Source: Terriglobus albidus (GTDB taxonomy: Bacteria; Acidobacteriota; Terriglobia; Terriglobales; Acidobacteriaceae). Taken from it: a DNA stretch of 64,000 nt. The notes below the pieces were generated by a model. That model was given only the letters and a program-made list of their open reading frames with translations, was not told the DNA's origin and did no database searches. This document shows, one piece after another, positions 16,577 through 25,008 of this stretch (the stretch's first letter is position 1; each line of letters starts with the position of its first letter). Position numbers and translations under genes: made by a program. The stretch lies in the NCBI RefSeq assembly GCF_025685425.1, contig NZ_JAGTAS010000057.1:372001-436000 (forward strand), given 5' to 3'.

Positions 16577-17614
16577 TCAGGCCTTGTACACTCTGCCCTT
16601 CCAGGACACTTCATGCTTCAGCTTCACCTGCATCCAGCTTCGCCACAGCAGCCAGGCGAGCATCGGAAGAGCAGCAATACTGAGCACGCAGTCGATCCAG
16701 GGAAACTCGCTCTTACGGACACGCGCGAGATAGCGCCACAGCACACGAATCCACAACAGACCAAGAGCCGCCCACTGCCACCAGAGCAATAACAGGTGCT
16801 GCGGCAGGACGATCATCAACACCGGCAGGCTGAGCAACAGGCCAAAATCGATCAGGCGAAAACCAGCCAGCGCCAGCGGCTGCAGGAACAAGATGGCCAG
16901 GTTCTTCGTCCAGCCCTCGATCATCGCCGGCAGGGTGCGGTACATCTGCGTCTCCAGCGCTTCGCCGCCATAGCGGAAACGGAGGCGTCGCCGCGAGGCT
17001 TTAACCTTCCAGGCCAGTTCTACGTCCTCCAGCACCTTGTCGCCGACCGCCTGATGGCCGCCCACGGCAAAGTAGGTCTCGCGATCAATCAGGAGGAACT
17101 GCCCATTGGCGGCCGCGATGCGGCTTGCTGGATCGGAGACCTTCTTCGGCGGATATGCGATCGAGAGCTCCGAAAAGATCAACGGCATCAGCGCCCTCTG
17201 CCAGAAACCCGTAGCAATCTGTTTCGGCGAATAAGAGAGCAGCGATGCCTCATACTTCTCTGCTTCGCGCATTGCCCGGCCCAGGCTGCCGGAGGCGTGC
17301 CGGGTATCCGCATCCGTAAACAACAGCCATTTGCCTTTTGCCTGCTGTGCCGCGGCCCACAGAGCGTTGTTCTTGCCGGTCATCCCTTTGCGGCCCAGCT
17401 TGCTCTCAAGGGGCGGAGCATTCATGACCGTCACACCGGCAAAGCTCTCCGCAATGCTGTGCGTGGCATCCGTGGAACCATCGTCGACGACAATCAGCTC
17501 CCAGTGGCGGCCAAGCTCAAAACCAGGTTCGCTTTGAGCCGTGAGCGAGCGCAGACAGGCTTCCAGACAGGCTTCTTCGTTCCGCGCCGGCACCATCACG
17601 GTAAGTTCCATCAT
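16577..17614 (-). CDS. Membrane glycosyltransferase, family 2
   Basis: 345 residues. GT-A fold starting LTVMVPARNEEACLEACLRSL, nucleotide-sugar site VVDDGSTDATHS, DXD-type LLFTDADTRHASGSL, acceptor region DKVLEDVELAWKVK (ED motif), then three or four C-terminal hydrophobic helices (LALAGFRLIDFGLLLSLPVLMIVL; LLLWWQWAALGLLWIRVLWRY; VLSIAALPMLAWLLW). It resembles HpnI/CrtQ-like lipid or carotenoid glycosyltransferases; the acceptor is not determined. GGGGAG lies before tandem ATGs, so translation may begin at the second (17611). Confidence 0.85.
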   Translation of the reverse strand: MMELTVMVPARNEEACLEACLRSLTAQSEPGFELGRHWELIVVDDGSTDATHSIAESFAGVTVMNAPPLESKLGRKGMTGKNNALWAAAQQAKGKWLLFTDADTRHASGSLGRAMREAEKYEASLLSYSPKQIATGFWQRALMPLIFSELSIAYPPKKVSDPASRIAAANGQFLLIDRETYFAVGGHQAVGDKVLEDVELAWKVKASRRRLRFRYGGEALETQMYRTLPAMIEGWTKNLAILFLQPLALAGFRLIDFGLLLSLPVLMIVLPQHLLLLWWQWAALGLLWIRVLWRYLARVRKSEFPWIDCVLSIAALPMLAWLLWRSWMQVKLKHEVSWKGRVYKA

Positions 17615-17651
17615 CTCTCCCCAGCACTCGTATTATAGGAAGCAACCCGTT

Positions 17652-18134
17652 ATGAAGCTTCTTGCCTCAGCCCTGCTCGCCTCGTCGCTCCTGCTCACCG
17701 CCTGTGAGCGCAATGTAAAACCTGGGCAGATTGGCGGAGTAGCTCCCGATTTCACCGTTACTGACAGCGACCACTCCGCGAAGCTATCGAACTTCCGCGG
17801 CAAGGTGGTAGTCCTGAACTTCTGGGCGTCGTGGTGCGGGCCTTGCGTGGAAGAGATGCCGTCATTACAGGCGCTGCAGCAGCAGATGCCGAATATCCAG
17901 GTACTCGCTGTCTCTACCGATCAGGACGGAGAAGCCTACAAGCGTTTCCTCGACAAGCATCGCATCTTGTTCCTGACAGTACGCGACGCGCAGCAGACGT
18001 CGAATGCTCTGTACGGTTCCTATCGTTTTCCGGAGACCTACATCATCGACCGCAAAGGAGTGATCCGCCGCAAACTGATCGGGGCACAGGACTGGACCAA
18101 TCCGGAGATGATCGACTACCTGTCCAAACTGTGA
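17652..18134 (+). CDS. TlpA/ResA-like thioredoxin lipoprotein
   Basis: 160 residues. Signal MKLLASALLASSLLLTAC with lipobox LTAC gives a lipid-anchored protein. The thioredoxin fold has the redox site NFWASWCGPCVEEMPSL (CxxC), the cis-Pro region FPETYIIDRKGVI, and the AVSTDQDGEAYKRF insertion of TlpA/ResA. It likely reduces disulfides in the cell envelope, for example apocytochrome c or a dedicated partner. The frame is open upstream, but the ATG at 17652 begins the signal peptide exactly. It diverges from the glycosyltransferase gene. Confidence 0.9.
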   Translation: MKLLASALLASSLLLTACERNVKPGQIGGVAPDFTVTDSDHSAKLSNFRGKVVVLNFWASWCGPCVEEMPSLQALQQQMPNIQVLAVSTDQDGEAYKRFLDKHRILFLTVRDAQQTSNALYGSYRFPETYIIDRKGVIRRKLIGAQDWTNPEMIDYLSKL

Positions 18135-18200
18135 TGATCTGGGGTGAGAACGCCTGCCATCCTGCTTGAACCTCGCGACGCGCACCTGTACCCTGAAGAT

Positions 18201-18485
18201 ATGACCACGGTCGACGCTCTTTACCGCTACAGCGTGCCTCCTACTGAGGCCGCGGTTCTGGCCCTGAACAACTTGCGTGAGGTCTATGGCATTCGCCGCC
18301 TGACCATCGATGAAGCCGCGAAGACAGTGCGCGTGGAGTATGACGCGACGCGCTTCGGCGAGCCGGTTGTCCGTCAGTTACTGCGCCGCGCCGGCCTGCA
18401 GATTGCAGAGCCGGAGACGCTGGTGCTTCCCGCGCCGCCACCTCCGCCCCCGGCACAACCGGCGGCTGCCCCGGCAAAGGCATAG
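18201..18485 (+). CDS. Small HMA-like ferredoxin-fold protein lacking CxxC
   Basis: 94 residues from the ATG at 18201. YRYSVPPTEAAVLALNNLREVYGIRRLTIDEAAKTVRVEYDATRFGEPVVRQLLRRAGL has the beta-alpha-beta-beta-alpha-beta pattern of heavy-metal-associated domains, but the usual CxxC is replaced by VPPT, so metal binding as in CopZ is not expected. The tail is Pro/Ala-rich. Its TAG stop is formed by the start of a MITE copy. Function unknown. Confidence 0.65.
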   Translation: MTTVDALYRYSVPPTEAAVLALNNLREVYGIRRLTIDEAAKTVRVEYDATRFGEPVVRQLLRRAGLQIAEPETLVLPAPPPPPPAQPAAAPAKA

Positions 18486-18596
18486 AGGATTTTTACTGTA
18501 GGTGCAGTGCAGGGGTTCCACATCTATGGGCGTTTTCCGCAATGAGGGGCCGCTGAACTCCTCTTCAGGGATACCCAGCAACAGTGGAAATGCTCT
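18484..18596 (+). repeat. Interspersed MITE-like repeat, full copy (D)
   Basis: A 113 bp element from AGAGGATTTTTAC to GGAAATGCTCT with TA on both sides. It shares the GGGCGTTTTCCGCAATGAGG centre and the ACTCCTCTTC-AGGGATACC right half with copy B. It lies between the HMA-like gene and tRNA-Arg. Confidence 0.8.
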
Positions 18597-18678
18597 AATC
18601 CACACTGCAGGTCGCGGGTGACAACGATCTGTGTTATCTTAGAAAAGTTGCCGCTGGTTGCATGACAGCGTGCGGGAT

Positions 18679-18755
18679 GCGCCCGTAGCTCAGCTGGATA
18701 GAGCGAATGACTACGAATCATTAGGTCGGAGGTTCGACTCCTTCCGGGCGCACCA
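18679..18755 (+). tRNA. tRNA-Arg (anticodon ACG)
   Basis: Acceptor GCGCCCG/CGGGCGC, D arm GCTC-AGCTGGATA-GAGC, anticodon stem AATGA/TCATT around loop CTACGAA (anticodon ACG), T arm GGAGG-TTCGACT-CCTTC, discriminator A and encoded CCA. It is immediately followed by sequence that looks like a phage attachment arm, so this gene is the likely integration target. Confidence 0.95.
18727..18755 (+). other. Candidate attL core in the tRNA-Arg 3' end
   Basis: Phage and island tyrosine integrases commonly use the T arm to 3' end of a tRNA. Phage-type DNA begins directly after this tRNA, and phased arm-like repeats follow. The matching attR lies outside the window, so the core boundaries are not proven. 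Confidence 0.4.
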
Positions 18756-19075
18756 TCAATCTCCTAGCGAAGCCCCTTCAACAACAACGATTTACAACAA
18801 TCGCTCGTGCGGAAGGGGCAGCGCGTCTGCCCACCAAAAGTTACAGGAAATTACACCGATTTACAGTGGTTGTGGCACATTTGTGACACAGTCCTTTTTC
18901 TCACGTCACAATCGTTACGGCACAGTGATGAGCAAGAAAATCGATTGCCTGCCTGTAAACCTGTGTGATAGTTTTCTCCCAATAATGCACACAAGTGACG
19001 TGATTTCAGCCTTTCACGGCCAGGCTGAACGGGCTACCGTGGTCCCAGCGCTACTGCGCTCAGGGATACGTTCCG
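18756..19075 (+). promoter_or_regulatory. Putative attachment arm region, no gene
   Basis: 320 bp without a convincing gene. TTACA occurs at 18841, 18851 and 18861 in exact 10-bp phase, with a fourth near 18792, as in integrase arm-type sites. TTGTGAC at 18881-18887 and GTCACAA at 18905-18911 form a 7-bp inverted repeat with a 17-bp spacer, a possible operator or excisionase/host-factor site. Confidence 0.45.
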
Positions 19076-19249
19076 ATGCGTTCACTCCGCCTTCTTTGTC
19101 TGGTTGCTCTTGCCTGCCTCATGGGCCTATTCATCGCTTCCTCTCACTCGTCGAAGGCATCTGCCAAGACGGTAGCCCATATGCAGATGAACGGTGGACC
19201 TGGCGGGGATACCGATCCTCCGCTCTGCCCGGATCCAAACTGCCAGTAA
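19076..19249 (+). CDS. Small secreted peptide precursor, 57 residues
   Basis: The ATG at 19076 has AGGGA upstream. Residues 1-29 form a hydrophobic signal sequence (MRSLRLLCLVALACLMGLFI then ASSHSSKASA), followed by a short mature part KTVAHMQMNGGPGGDTDPPL ending CPDPNCQ, with two cysteines that could pair. A polytopic membrane protein gene starts 25 bp downstream, suggesting co-transcription. Unrecognised; it could be a signal peptide factor, a toxin-like peptide or an envelope microprotein. It lies just inside the inferred prophage end. Confidence 0.6.
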   Translation: MRSLRLLCLVALACLMGLFIASSHSSKASAKTVAHMQMNGGPGGDTDPPLCPDPNCQ

Positions 19250-19274
19250 AGTTTAGCCGGAATAGGGGTGCGGC

Positions 19275-20015
19275 TTGATCGACCCCGAGCTCCTCATTCG
19301 CAAGTTATGGGCGGTCTCTTGTGTTGTCGAGGCGGCCGCCCTTCTAACCTCTATCCGATCGAAGACGCGGTCTCTACCTCTTTCCATATATCTGGCAGTC
19401 CACTTCACCTGGAATATCGCTCTTCTCTTCATCGATCGCGCTACCCACTCACATCTGTACTTCTACTTCTACTGGTATGGACGGCTCGCAATCTTCGGGC
19501 TTGAATGCTGGGCACTCGCTTCCCTGCTCGATCCGGTTCTGACCGGCATCAAATACCTGAACCAGAATTTCAGAACAGCGTTTATGGTGCTCCTTCTCTC
19601 TGCCTCCAGCGTTTGCTGGTATGTAGCGATACAAGTACCATCCCGCTATCAAAACAAGATCCTTCGGATTACCTTCGCCGCCGAGCGGGGATTGGTAACG
19701 AGTGAGGCGATGCTCCTAATGTGCTTGTTAGCCATCGGCTCCGCCATGGCGTTCAGGTGGGACAAATTCACGGTCTGGACATTGGGTGGTTTCACACTTG
19801 GGATGCTGGAGAGCCTCGTCTCAGGTGCGCTGCTTCCAAACGTAAACCTACACTCGCGGGATATCACCCGCATCGCAATCCAGATCATGGATTGCGTCAT
19901 CTTCGCCCTATGGCTCTACGCTTTCTCCTACAACCACAACCAGCGATCGGAAGAATCAGAGGCCACCGATGTCTCTGACGCCGACGAAGTAGCACTCGAG
20001 GGTATCCCTACCTGA
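19275..20015 (+). CDS. Polytopic membrane protein, unrecognised
   Basis: 246 residues, starting at TTG 19275 with AGGGG upstream. Six or seven hydrophobic helices (for example VSCVVEAAALL, LSIYLAVHFTWNIALLF, ECWALASLLDPVL, AFMVLLLSASSVCWYVAI, EAMLLMCLLAIGSAMAF, WTLGGFTLGMLESL, IMDCVIFALWLYAFSY) and an acidic C-terminal tail (EESEATDVSDADEV). It has no family I can name. Position next to a small exported Cys peptide at the prophage edge suggests a lysogenic-conversion unit, by inference only. Confidence 0.7.
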   Translation: MIDPELLIRKLWAVSCVVEAAALLTSIRSKTRSLPLSIYLAVHFTWNIALLFIDRATHSHLYFYFYWYGRLAIFGLECWALASLLDPVLTGIKYLNQNFRTAFMVLLLSASSVCWYVAIQVPSRYQNKILRITFAAERGLVTSEAMLLMCLLAIGSAMAFRWDKFTVWTLGGFTLGMLESLVSGALLPNVNLHSRDITRIAIQIMDCVIFALWLYAFSYNHNQRSEESEATDVSDADEVALEGIPT

Positions 20016-20043
20016 AGAGTTGTGACGGGGATCGATTATCCAT

Positions 20044-20568
20044 ATGCTGGCATTTTTTAGTTTGATCGGACTTGTATTCCTGATCATCATTGCCTGGTTC
20101 ATGACCTCGCGCCGGCGCCTGAAGAGGCGGGGCGAAGATGCGATCAAAGACGTTCGGCACGCAGACCTCACTCTCGCAGAAACGATCGTCTTTGCAAACA
20201 ATAGTCTCCAGGCATGGTTAGAGGACGACGAGGCTAAACGAGCGATTCTTTGGCAGTCCATCGGCGGCTTCCAGGGCATCGTTGACCTACACCATGATGC
20301 GGCATGCCGCCTTGAGACCATGGAGGCCGTTCTAAAGCGCAAGGGATACACGGCCAAGATAGACGACGATGTCAAAGCCGCGTACTACTCCCTGGGCATT
20401 TTGATCCTGGTATCAGGATTCATGATGTTCATTACCAAAACAGTAAACACGGTAGTTCGCTATCCGCTTACGATCCCGTCAATTCACTTGGAGTATGCCA
20501 TCAGGTTGTCCGCAGTCATCGCCTCTCGGACTGACACCGTCCTTGATCTACCGACCAAGGCCATTTAG
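20044..20568 (+). CDS. Membrane protein with two hydrophobic segments, unknown
   Basis: 174 residues. An N-terminal helix (LAFFSLIGLVFLIIIAWFM) is followed by a basic stretch SRRRLKRRGEDA, a helical cytoplasmic part, and a second segment (YSLGILILVSGFMMFIT). Starts 28 bp after the preceding membrane protein and may be in the same unit. No domain recognised. Confidence 0.6.
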   Translation: MLAFFSLIGLVFLIIIAWFMTSRRRLKRRGEDAIKDVRHADLTLAETIVFANNSLQAWLEDDEAKRAILWQSIGGFQGIVDLHHDAACRLETMEAVLKRKGYTAKIDDDVKAAYYSLGILILVSGFMMFITKTVNTVVRYPLTIPSIHLEYAIRLSAVIASRTDTVLDLPTKAI

Positions 20569-20591
20569 CTTTATCTACGAGCGTTATTTCG

Positions 20592-21017
20592 ATGCCTAAG
20601 ACAGTTCAGAGCCTCGGCGACATACTCGAGGAGCATGTTCGCAACGCGGTCAGCGCACTTGAAAGAGTGGCGCCGGAAGAGACGAAGCAGCTTCTGCTTG
20701 CCCAGGCGGCTCTATCTGCCTACAAAAAGCAGCATGTTGAGATCAGTCAGCCAGTCGCTGGCCTTCCAATCACCGACAACGCTTACGACGCCATCAAGGC
20801 TTATCTCCGGATGACTGGAAAGCCACAGTCAAAGGAATTCATCATTGAGACTCTTCTTCAATCAGGATTCCAGGCGGCGAAGCCACGCAGGGAGCTAAAT
20901 CTTAAGGACTCATTTAGATGGCACCTCTCACACCCAGACGAGAGCGAGCTCCGCGAGATTGATGGCAAGGTGGGGCTGAAGTCCTGGGTCAAGCGGGGGA
21001 AGTTCTCCGCTGAGTAG
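20592..21017 (+). CDS. Hypothetical protein with possible winged-helix C-terminus
   Basis: 141 residues, largely helical. Residues about 60-141 (NAYDAIKAYLRMTGKPQSKEFIIETLLQSGFQ then LKDSFRWHLSHPDESELREIDGKVGLKSW) have the helix-turn-helix plus wing pattern of HARE/winged-helix modules, so DNA or protein binding is possible. It follows the membrane gene by 23 bp. Unrecognised otherwise. Confidence 0.55.
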   Translation: MPKTVQSLGDILEEHVRNAVSALERVAPEETKQLLLAQAALSAYKKQHVEISQPVAGLPITDNAYDAIKAYLRMTGKPQSKEFIIETLLQSGFQAAKPRRELNLKDSFRWHLSHPDESELREIDGKVGLKSWVKRGKFSAE

Positions 21018-21100
21018 CCGTACAAGGCGCACACTCCCCGACAATAGCAGCTATACTTTTCTATAGATTTGACACAGAGCCTACGCCCTAATGTGGGTAG

Positions 21101-21334
21101 ATGGCAAGTGACATCTGCGTCTCGCTAGGCGAGCGGATCCGGCAATTGAGGAAAGAAAAGGGCTGGAGGCAGATCGACCTTGCAGAGGCGTCGGGCGTCC
21201 CAGAAGTCTCAATCGGATATTACGAGCGCGGAGAGATGGAAATGGGGATAAGGGCTCTGGTGAAAATATCCGCAGCACTTGGAGTCACACCTAGCTCGCT
21301 GCTGGATGTCGTTACGCGAGATATCCCAAATTGA
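21101..21334 (+). CDS. XRE-family transcriptional regulator
   Basis: 77 residues. LGERIRQLRKEKGWRQIDLAEASGVPEVSIGYYERGEMEMGIRALVKISAALGV is a Cro/C1-type helix-turn-helix, with the recognition helix around VPEVSIGYYERG. It has no additional domain, so it is a small phage or accessory regulator. TTGACA at 21069 could be a -35, though no matching -10 is clear. Target unknown; it is one of the few candidate regulators in this prophage segment. Confidence 0.85.
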   Translation: MASDICVSLGERIRQLRKEKGWRQIDLAEASGVPEVSIGYYERGEMEMGIRALVKISAALGVTPSSLLDVVTRDIPN

Positions 21335-21336
21335 TC

Positions 21337-21810
21337 CTATTCACACCTTGTTGGGAATCTCACCTCGGTAAGAGTGTCTGGCCAATCCACATCCTTACCT
21401 TTAGCTGGTCCAGTGGACCTTCCCTTTTCCAATGCATCGGCGCATGGAACTACGGCAAGATGGGTTTGTCCGGCCAGGCGGCCGCCAGTGAAAGCAATGA
21501 ACGGCCTCACAAAGGTACGCTTTCCAGCCTCTGAATCGATCTCGATCGAATCTACGTACCCAAAGCTAAGAACGTGCTTTCCTGATGGGATCACAAGAGA
21601 AACGAAGCGACCGGGATGAAGGGTCATCACCTTCTTCCCATCCACGAATATCGGCCAACGCATAAAGCCGGTAGCCCGGTCCGCATCGTTGTACTTTAGC
21701 CCTAACGACGATTGCCCGTCCCGAAACAACGTGAGGATGCTTGTTCCCTCTTGAGCAGTGAGCGGAGCGGCGGCTGAGAACATAAGGGCTGCAGCTAGCA
21801 AGCTTTTCAT
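21337..21810 (-). CDS. Exported protein, unknown
   Basis: 157 residues with signal peptide MKSLLAAALMFSAAAPLTAQ. The mature part contains GRFVSLVIPSGKHVLSFGYVDSIEI, a beta-rich segment like small PEGA/DUF2846-type envelope proteins (a loose resemblance only). Its ATG overlaps the upstream gene's TGA by four bases, so the two exported proteins are co-translated. Their location beside the phage tail genes suggests cargo expressed in the lysogen. Confidence 0.6.
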   Translation of the reverse strand: MKSLLAAALMFSAAAPLTAQEGTSILTLFRDGQSSLGLKYNDADRATGFMRWPIFVDGKKVMTLHPGRFVSLVIPSGKHVLSFGYVDSIEIDSEAGKRTFVRPFIAFTGGRLAGQTHLAVVPCADALEKGRSTGPAKGKDVDWPDTLTEVRFPTRCE

Positions 21811-22409
21811 TTGTGCTGCCCACCTATGGCCTGCTGGAGCTCCAGGATTGATTTCAAATTCTTTCCACCAACGCAGCGCTCTCGTTTCGTAGTTCCATTG
21901 GTTCGGAATTGAAGAGAGGCAGCGCCGCCTATGGCATCAATTTCCTTCGAGTCTAGCGCGAAGGTGGTGATTTCATATATCAGCCCTGTTTTACCGCGGG
22001 GTCCGCCGAATAACATCTGACCCAAGGGATCTAGCTTGAACGGTTCGGTGTGCGTCGACTCCGAGACCTTCAGCTGGATCGGCCTATTGTCTATAAGCAT
22101 GTCCATCGTATCGCCGGGCATCATCATTACGGGAACGTCAGTGACTACCCTGGTAACAACGCTGTAGGCTGAAGAGCCGTCTTTATTCTGGGTAAAAACG
22201 AACTCGAGGGTGACAACATCCCCTCCATACACGAGAGAGTTATCACCAGGGCAGGCTTTTGAAGGGACTCCGGTCAGACTAACGATCCTGCTACCGGAGT
22301 ACTTGTCGATCGAATCAGAAACTTTATGGCCATCACGAATGGCAAATGCTGGCGCAGAGAGTCCCAGGACAACGCAAAAAATTATCCATGGTTTCATGGC
22401 GGCCATCAT
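21807..22409 (-). CDS. Exported protein, unknown
   Basis: 200 residues, signal peptide near MKPWIIFCVVLGLSAPAFA (an ATG at residue 5 may be the true start). The mature region is beta-rich with DVVTLEFVFTQNKDGSSAYSVVTRVV and two or three cysteines. No known domain. It is the first gene of the leftward pair with the following exported protein. Confidence 0.58.
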   Translation of the reverse strand: MMAAMKPWIIFCVVLGLSAPAFAIRDGHKVSDSIDKYSGSRIVSLTGVPSKACPGDNSLVYGGDVVTLEFVFTQNKDGSSAYSVVTRVVTDVPVMMMPGDTMDMLIDNRPIQLKVSESTHTEPFKLDPLGQMLFGGPRGKTGLIYEITTFALDSKEIDAIGGAASLQFRTNGTTKRERCVGGKNLKSILELQQAIGGQHK

Positions 22410-22466
22410 ACCGCACTGCCATCCTGGCCGATAGCGGCAGGGCGCATGGAATCACGGCCATCGTGA

Positions 22467-22652
22467 TTACCCCCATGCGTTCCCATTGCTGGGGCCTGCC
22501 GCATCACGCCCGAGCTTTTCACCTACCTTTGATGCGGGGACACTACCATCAGTACAGACGTACTTCCGTAAATATCTGCACGGGCATAGTGCGTCACCCG
22601 CATACCCCTCTAACCGGAGGGGGATCATATCGATAGGGCTCGGGTTGATCAT
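22467..22652 (-). CDS. Small protein downstream of the SGNH receptor-binding gene
   Basis: 61 residues with an excellent GAGGAGG before the ATG at 22652. Sequence MINPSPIDMIPLRLEGYAGD then CPCRYLRKYVCTDGS has three cysteines and no family I recognise. It starts 23 bp after the stop of the large tail protein on the same strand, so it is probably the last gene of that late unit. Confidence 0.5.
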   Translation of the reverse strand: MINPSPIDMIPLRLEGYAGDALCPCRYLRKYVCTDGSVPASKVGEKLGRDAAGPSNGNAWG

Positions 22653-22674
22653 GGAACCTCCTCACTGTGGGTGG

Positions 22675-25008
22675 TTACTGTAGAACGCGGACAGCGTATG
22701 TGGAGGCAGTCGGCGTAAGAGCGCCTGAAGTGTAGTTGCAGACCTTCAGACCGACCTGGCCAGACGCCTTGATGACAGCCTCAGCTCGCATGCCATCACC
22801 CGGAGCGCCATAGGTGGTGGGCGTTGCGATTGGGACCTGAGTAAATGCGTTCACACCGACGACGCTGACCACCGTCTCAGCCGTACAGGTACCGGCCGGA
22901 AGAGAGGAACCCCCAATACTGGCGCTTGTACCTGTCAGTGTCATGTTGCCACCTAGCCAGTACCAGCTCCCAGCTTGGTAGCCAACTTGGATCGACGAAT
23001 TGACTCCCAACTGCGCCGGCACATTGACATTCGTTCCGACGACCGAAAGGTTGATCACTCCGGCGCCATAATTCTGGACTACGCCGTGACATCCGTTATA
23101 TGCACTGCCGAGGTTCGGCAGAGTCACAGTTCCGGTATTGTCAAAGACCCATCCATCACGGCATGTAAGGGAATACGCTCCGGATTTCACGGTCGGAACG
23201 AATTGCGTGATATTTGAGATCAGATTGGACCCGCTCGTGTGCGGGCTCAAGAACCAATCCACGGAAGTCCGGCTACCAGAGACGGTGCTGATTCCGAAGA
23301 TATCTGCGGCGAGCTTCGGAGCCCACATCTTATAGCCGGGGGCATTCGGATGCAGACCATCCGACATCAGGCCAATGCCGTTCGATGCCGAATATGATCC
23401 CCAGGAGGTGATCGTGTCCGAGAACGGAAGGGTTCCCGACGAATAGTTGTTCGAGTTAGCCGTTGCAACGCCACGGAAGGACGTCATCAGCGCGCTCATC
23501 GTTGATGTTGTGATCTGAGCTGGATTCGGTGGCACTGGCGTTACCAGAGCAACATCAGATCCGGCGGAGAGGATCGCGGAAACGATCGTCTGAGCCTGCG
23601 AAGCAAATGTTGACGGTGTTACGGAGGCCAGCGCGTCATTGTCACCACCCTCATGGAGCCACAGATCAGCATTAGCCACGATGTAGGGTGCCGCATTGCC
23701 GGTGCTCCACGCAGAAGTCTGCGCAGCCCAGTCCGACTCCTTTGATCCGCCCATGCCAGCCATCAGAACAAGGACGGAAGGCGTAGTGGAATCATAGGCG
23801 ACTTCACCAACAAGATCTACCGGACCGCCGCTCGCCCAGGTATGGGCGATCACGTTCGTTCCGAGTGTCGTTGTGATGGTTGTTTTAGCCAGACCTGCCG
23901 TTCCGGCAGTATTGATCGGCGTTGTTACGCCGTTGATAACCACGTTCAGAATGCCGCCCCCCGGCTGCTGAATGTAATACACTTCGACGGTGTCATAGTT
24001 GGTTGCGGGCGTAAACGTGAGAGCGTTTGTCGACGTAGTGGCCACCCAAGGGACACCACCAAAGCTACGCGCCAAACCATTATCCGCTGTCCATGACGAT
24101 CCGACAGAGATACGCGGATCCTTGTTGGCATAGCCGATACCTGTGGAGTTTCCCTGTCCAAACCAACTCTGCCATTGGCATGGAACGTTGAGGTCCTTCG
24201 ATATGATCGTGCAGAGGTTGACGGGCAGGTTATTGGTGATCGTATCGGTCGAGACAGAAGTGGGAAGGCCTGTATCTGCTCCGGTTCCGAAAAACAGCGA
24301 ATCACCGAGGAATCCGATCTTGGCATTGCCAACCCCACGCCGCACTCTCTCAATTGCAGACCTAAACCGCGGCATGCCGTAATAGCAATTGAGGCCTGCG
24401 CAGCCAAGCGCGTTCGCTCCCATGGTCCGCCAGTTGGTGCCATCGGAGACAATCCATCCATCTGATGGAAAGGCGATCTGCGCGGAAGTCTTGCCATCAA
24501 TAGTGCTGCTTGTGGGAGTAAGAGTCAGGTTATAGCCCGACGCGGTCACATTCTTCAAACGTACTTGGCAGCCGGCCGGAAAGGATGCTCCAGGTTGCGG
24601 CAAGGTCACTGCCACATTGCCGGCATTCGTATAGGCAACCGTATTTCCGATCGCCGTACAGTCGCTCGACAGGAGCGTGTCTGTTGATCCAGATACATTG
24701 CGGAGCGTCGATTTTGTGAGAGTTGCAGTACCGGTATTTGAAAGACTCACATCACCGCTAATTGTGGTCGGAGTCGGCACCCCGGACGCATTGAAGAGGA
24801 GCACTTGCGCCGCTGTTGGAACGGTTGCGCATGCCACTCCGGAGCCGGTGTAGTAGACGAGACGATTAGCGCCGCCGCCAGAGCAGGTAATCGTTGTGCC
24901 TCCTCCGCCTGAGAAGCCGACAGATTGCGGGGTGGCAGTTTGAGCCATAGCAGCGCCTGGCGCTAACACCAGGCAATAGACGAGCAGCCAGGAAACAAGA
25001 TTCTTCAC
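22675..25008 (-). CDS. SGNH-hydrolase receptor-binding/tail protein with signal peptide
   Basis: 777 residues from GTG 25008, which overlaps the upstream stop (GTGA). The N-terminus KNLVSWLLVYCLVLAPGAAMAQT is a Sec signal, unusual for a virion protein. A Gly/Thr/Ser-rich repeat-like stem follows (residues about 25-200), then an SGNH/GDSL domain: FLGDSLFFGTGAD near residue 237, WLHEGGDNDALAS (Asn) and DGLHPNAPGYKMW (Asp/His). The C-terminal ~100 residues end KVCNYTSGALTPTASTYAVR, matching the end of the upstream spike. Likely deacetylates or de-esterifies host surface polysaccharide. A longer frame starts at 25095, but the GTG start is better supported. Confidence 0.8.
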   Translation of the reverse strand: MKNLVSWLLVYCLVLAPGAAMAQTATPQSVGFSGGGGTTITCSGGGANRLVYYTGSGVACATVPTAAQVLLFNASGVPTPTTISGDVSLSNTGTATLTKSTLRNVSGSTDTLLSSDCTAIGNTVAYTNAGNVAVTLPQPGASFPAGCQVRLKNVTASGYNLTLTPTSSTIDGKTSAQIAFPSDGWIVSDGTNWRTMGANALGCAGLNCYYGMPRFRSAIERVRRGVGNAKIGFLGDSLFFGTGADTGLPTSVSTDTITNNLPVNLCTIISKDLNVPCQWQSWFGQGNSTGIGYANKDPRISVGSSWTADNGLARSFGGVPWVATTSTNALTFTPATNYDTVEVYYIQQPGGGILNVVINGVTTPINTAGTAGLAKTTITTTLGTNVIAHTWASGGPVDLVGEVAYDSTTPSVLVLMAGMGGSKESDWAAQTSAWSTGNAAPYIVANADLWLHEGGDNDALASVTPSTFASQAQTIVSAILSAGSDVALVTPVPPNPAQITTSTMSALMTSFRGVATANSNNYSSGTLPFSDTITSWGSYSASNGIGLMSDGLHPNAPGYKMWAPKLAADIFGISTVSGSRTSVDWFLSPHTSGSNLISNITQFVPTVKSGAYSLTCRDGWVFDNTGTVTLPNLGSAYNGCHGVVQNYGAGVINLSVVGTNVNVPAQLGVNSSIQVGYQAGSWYWLGGNMTLTGTSASIGGSSLPAGTCTAETVVSVVGVNAFTQVPIATPTTYGAPGDGMRAEAVIKASGQVGLKVCNYTSGALTPTASTYAVRVLQ

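Noticed and set aside
18658-19278. Long plus-strand frame through tRNA-Arg and the attachment region
   Set aside because: It overlaps a tRNA and has no start signal, so it is a chance open frame.
21061-21100. TTGACA before the XRE gene as a complete promoter
   Set aside because: A -35 match exists, but I find no -10 at proper spacing, so it is mentioned only as a candidate.
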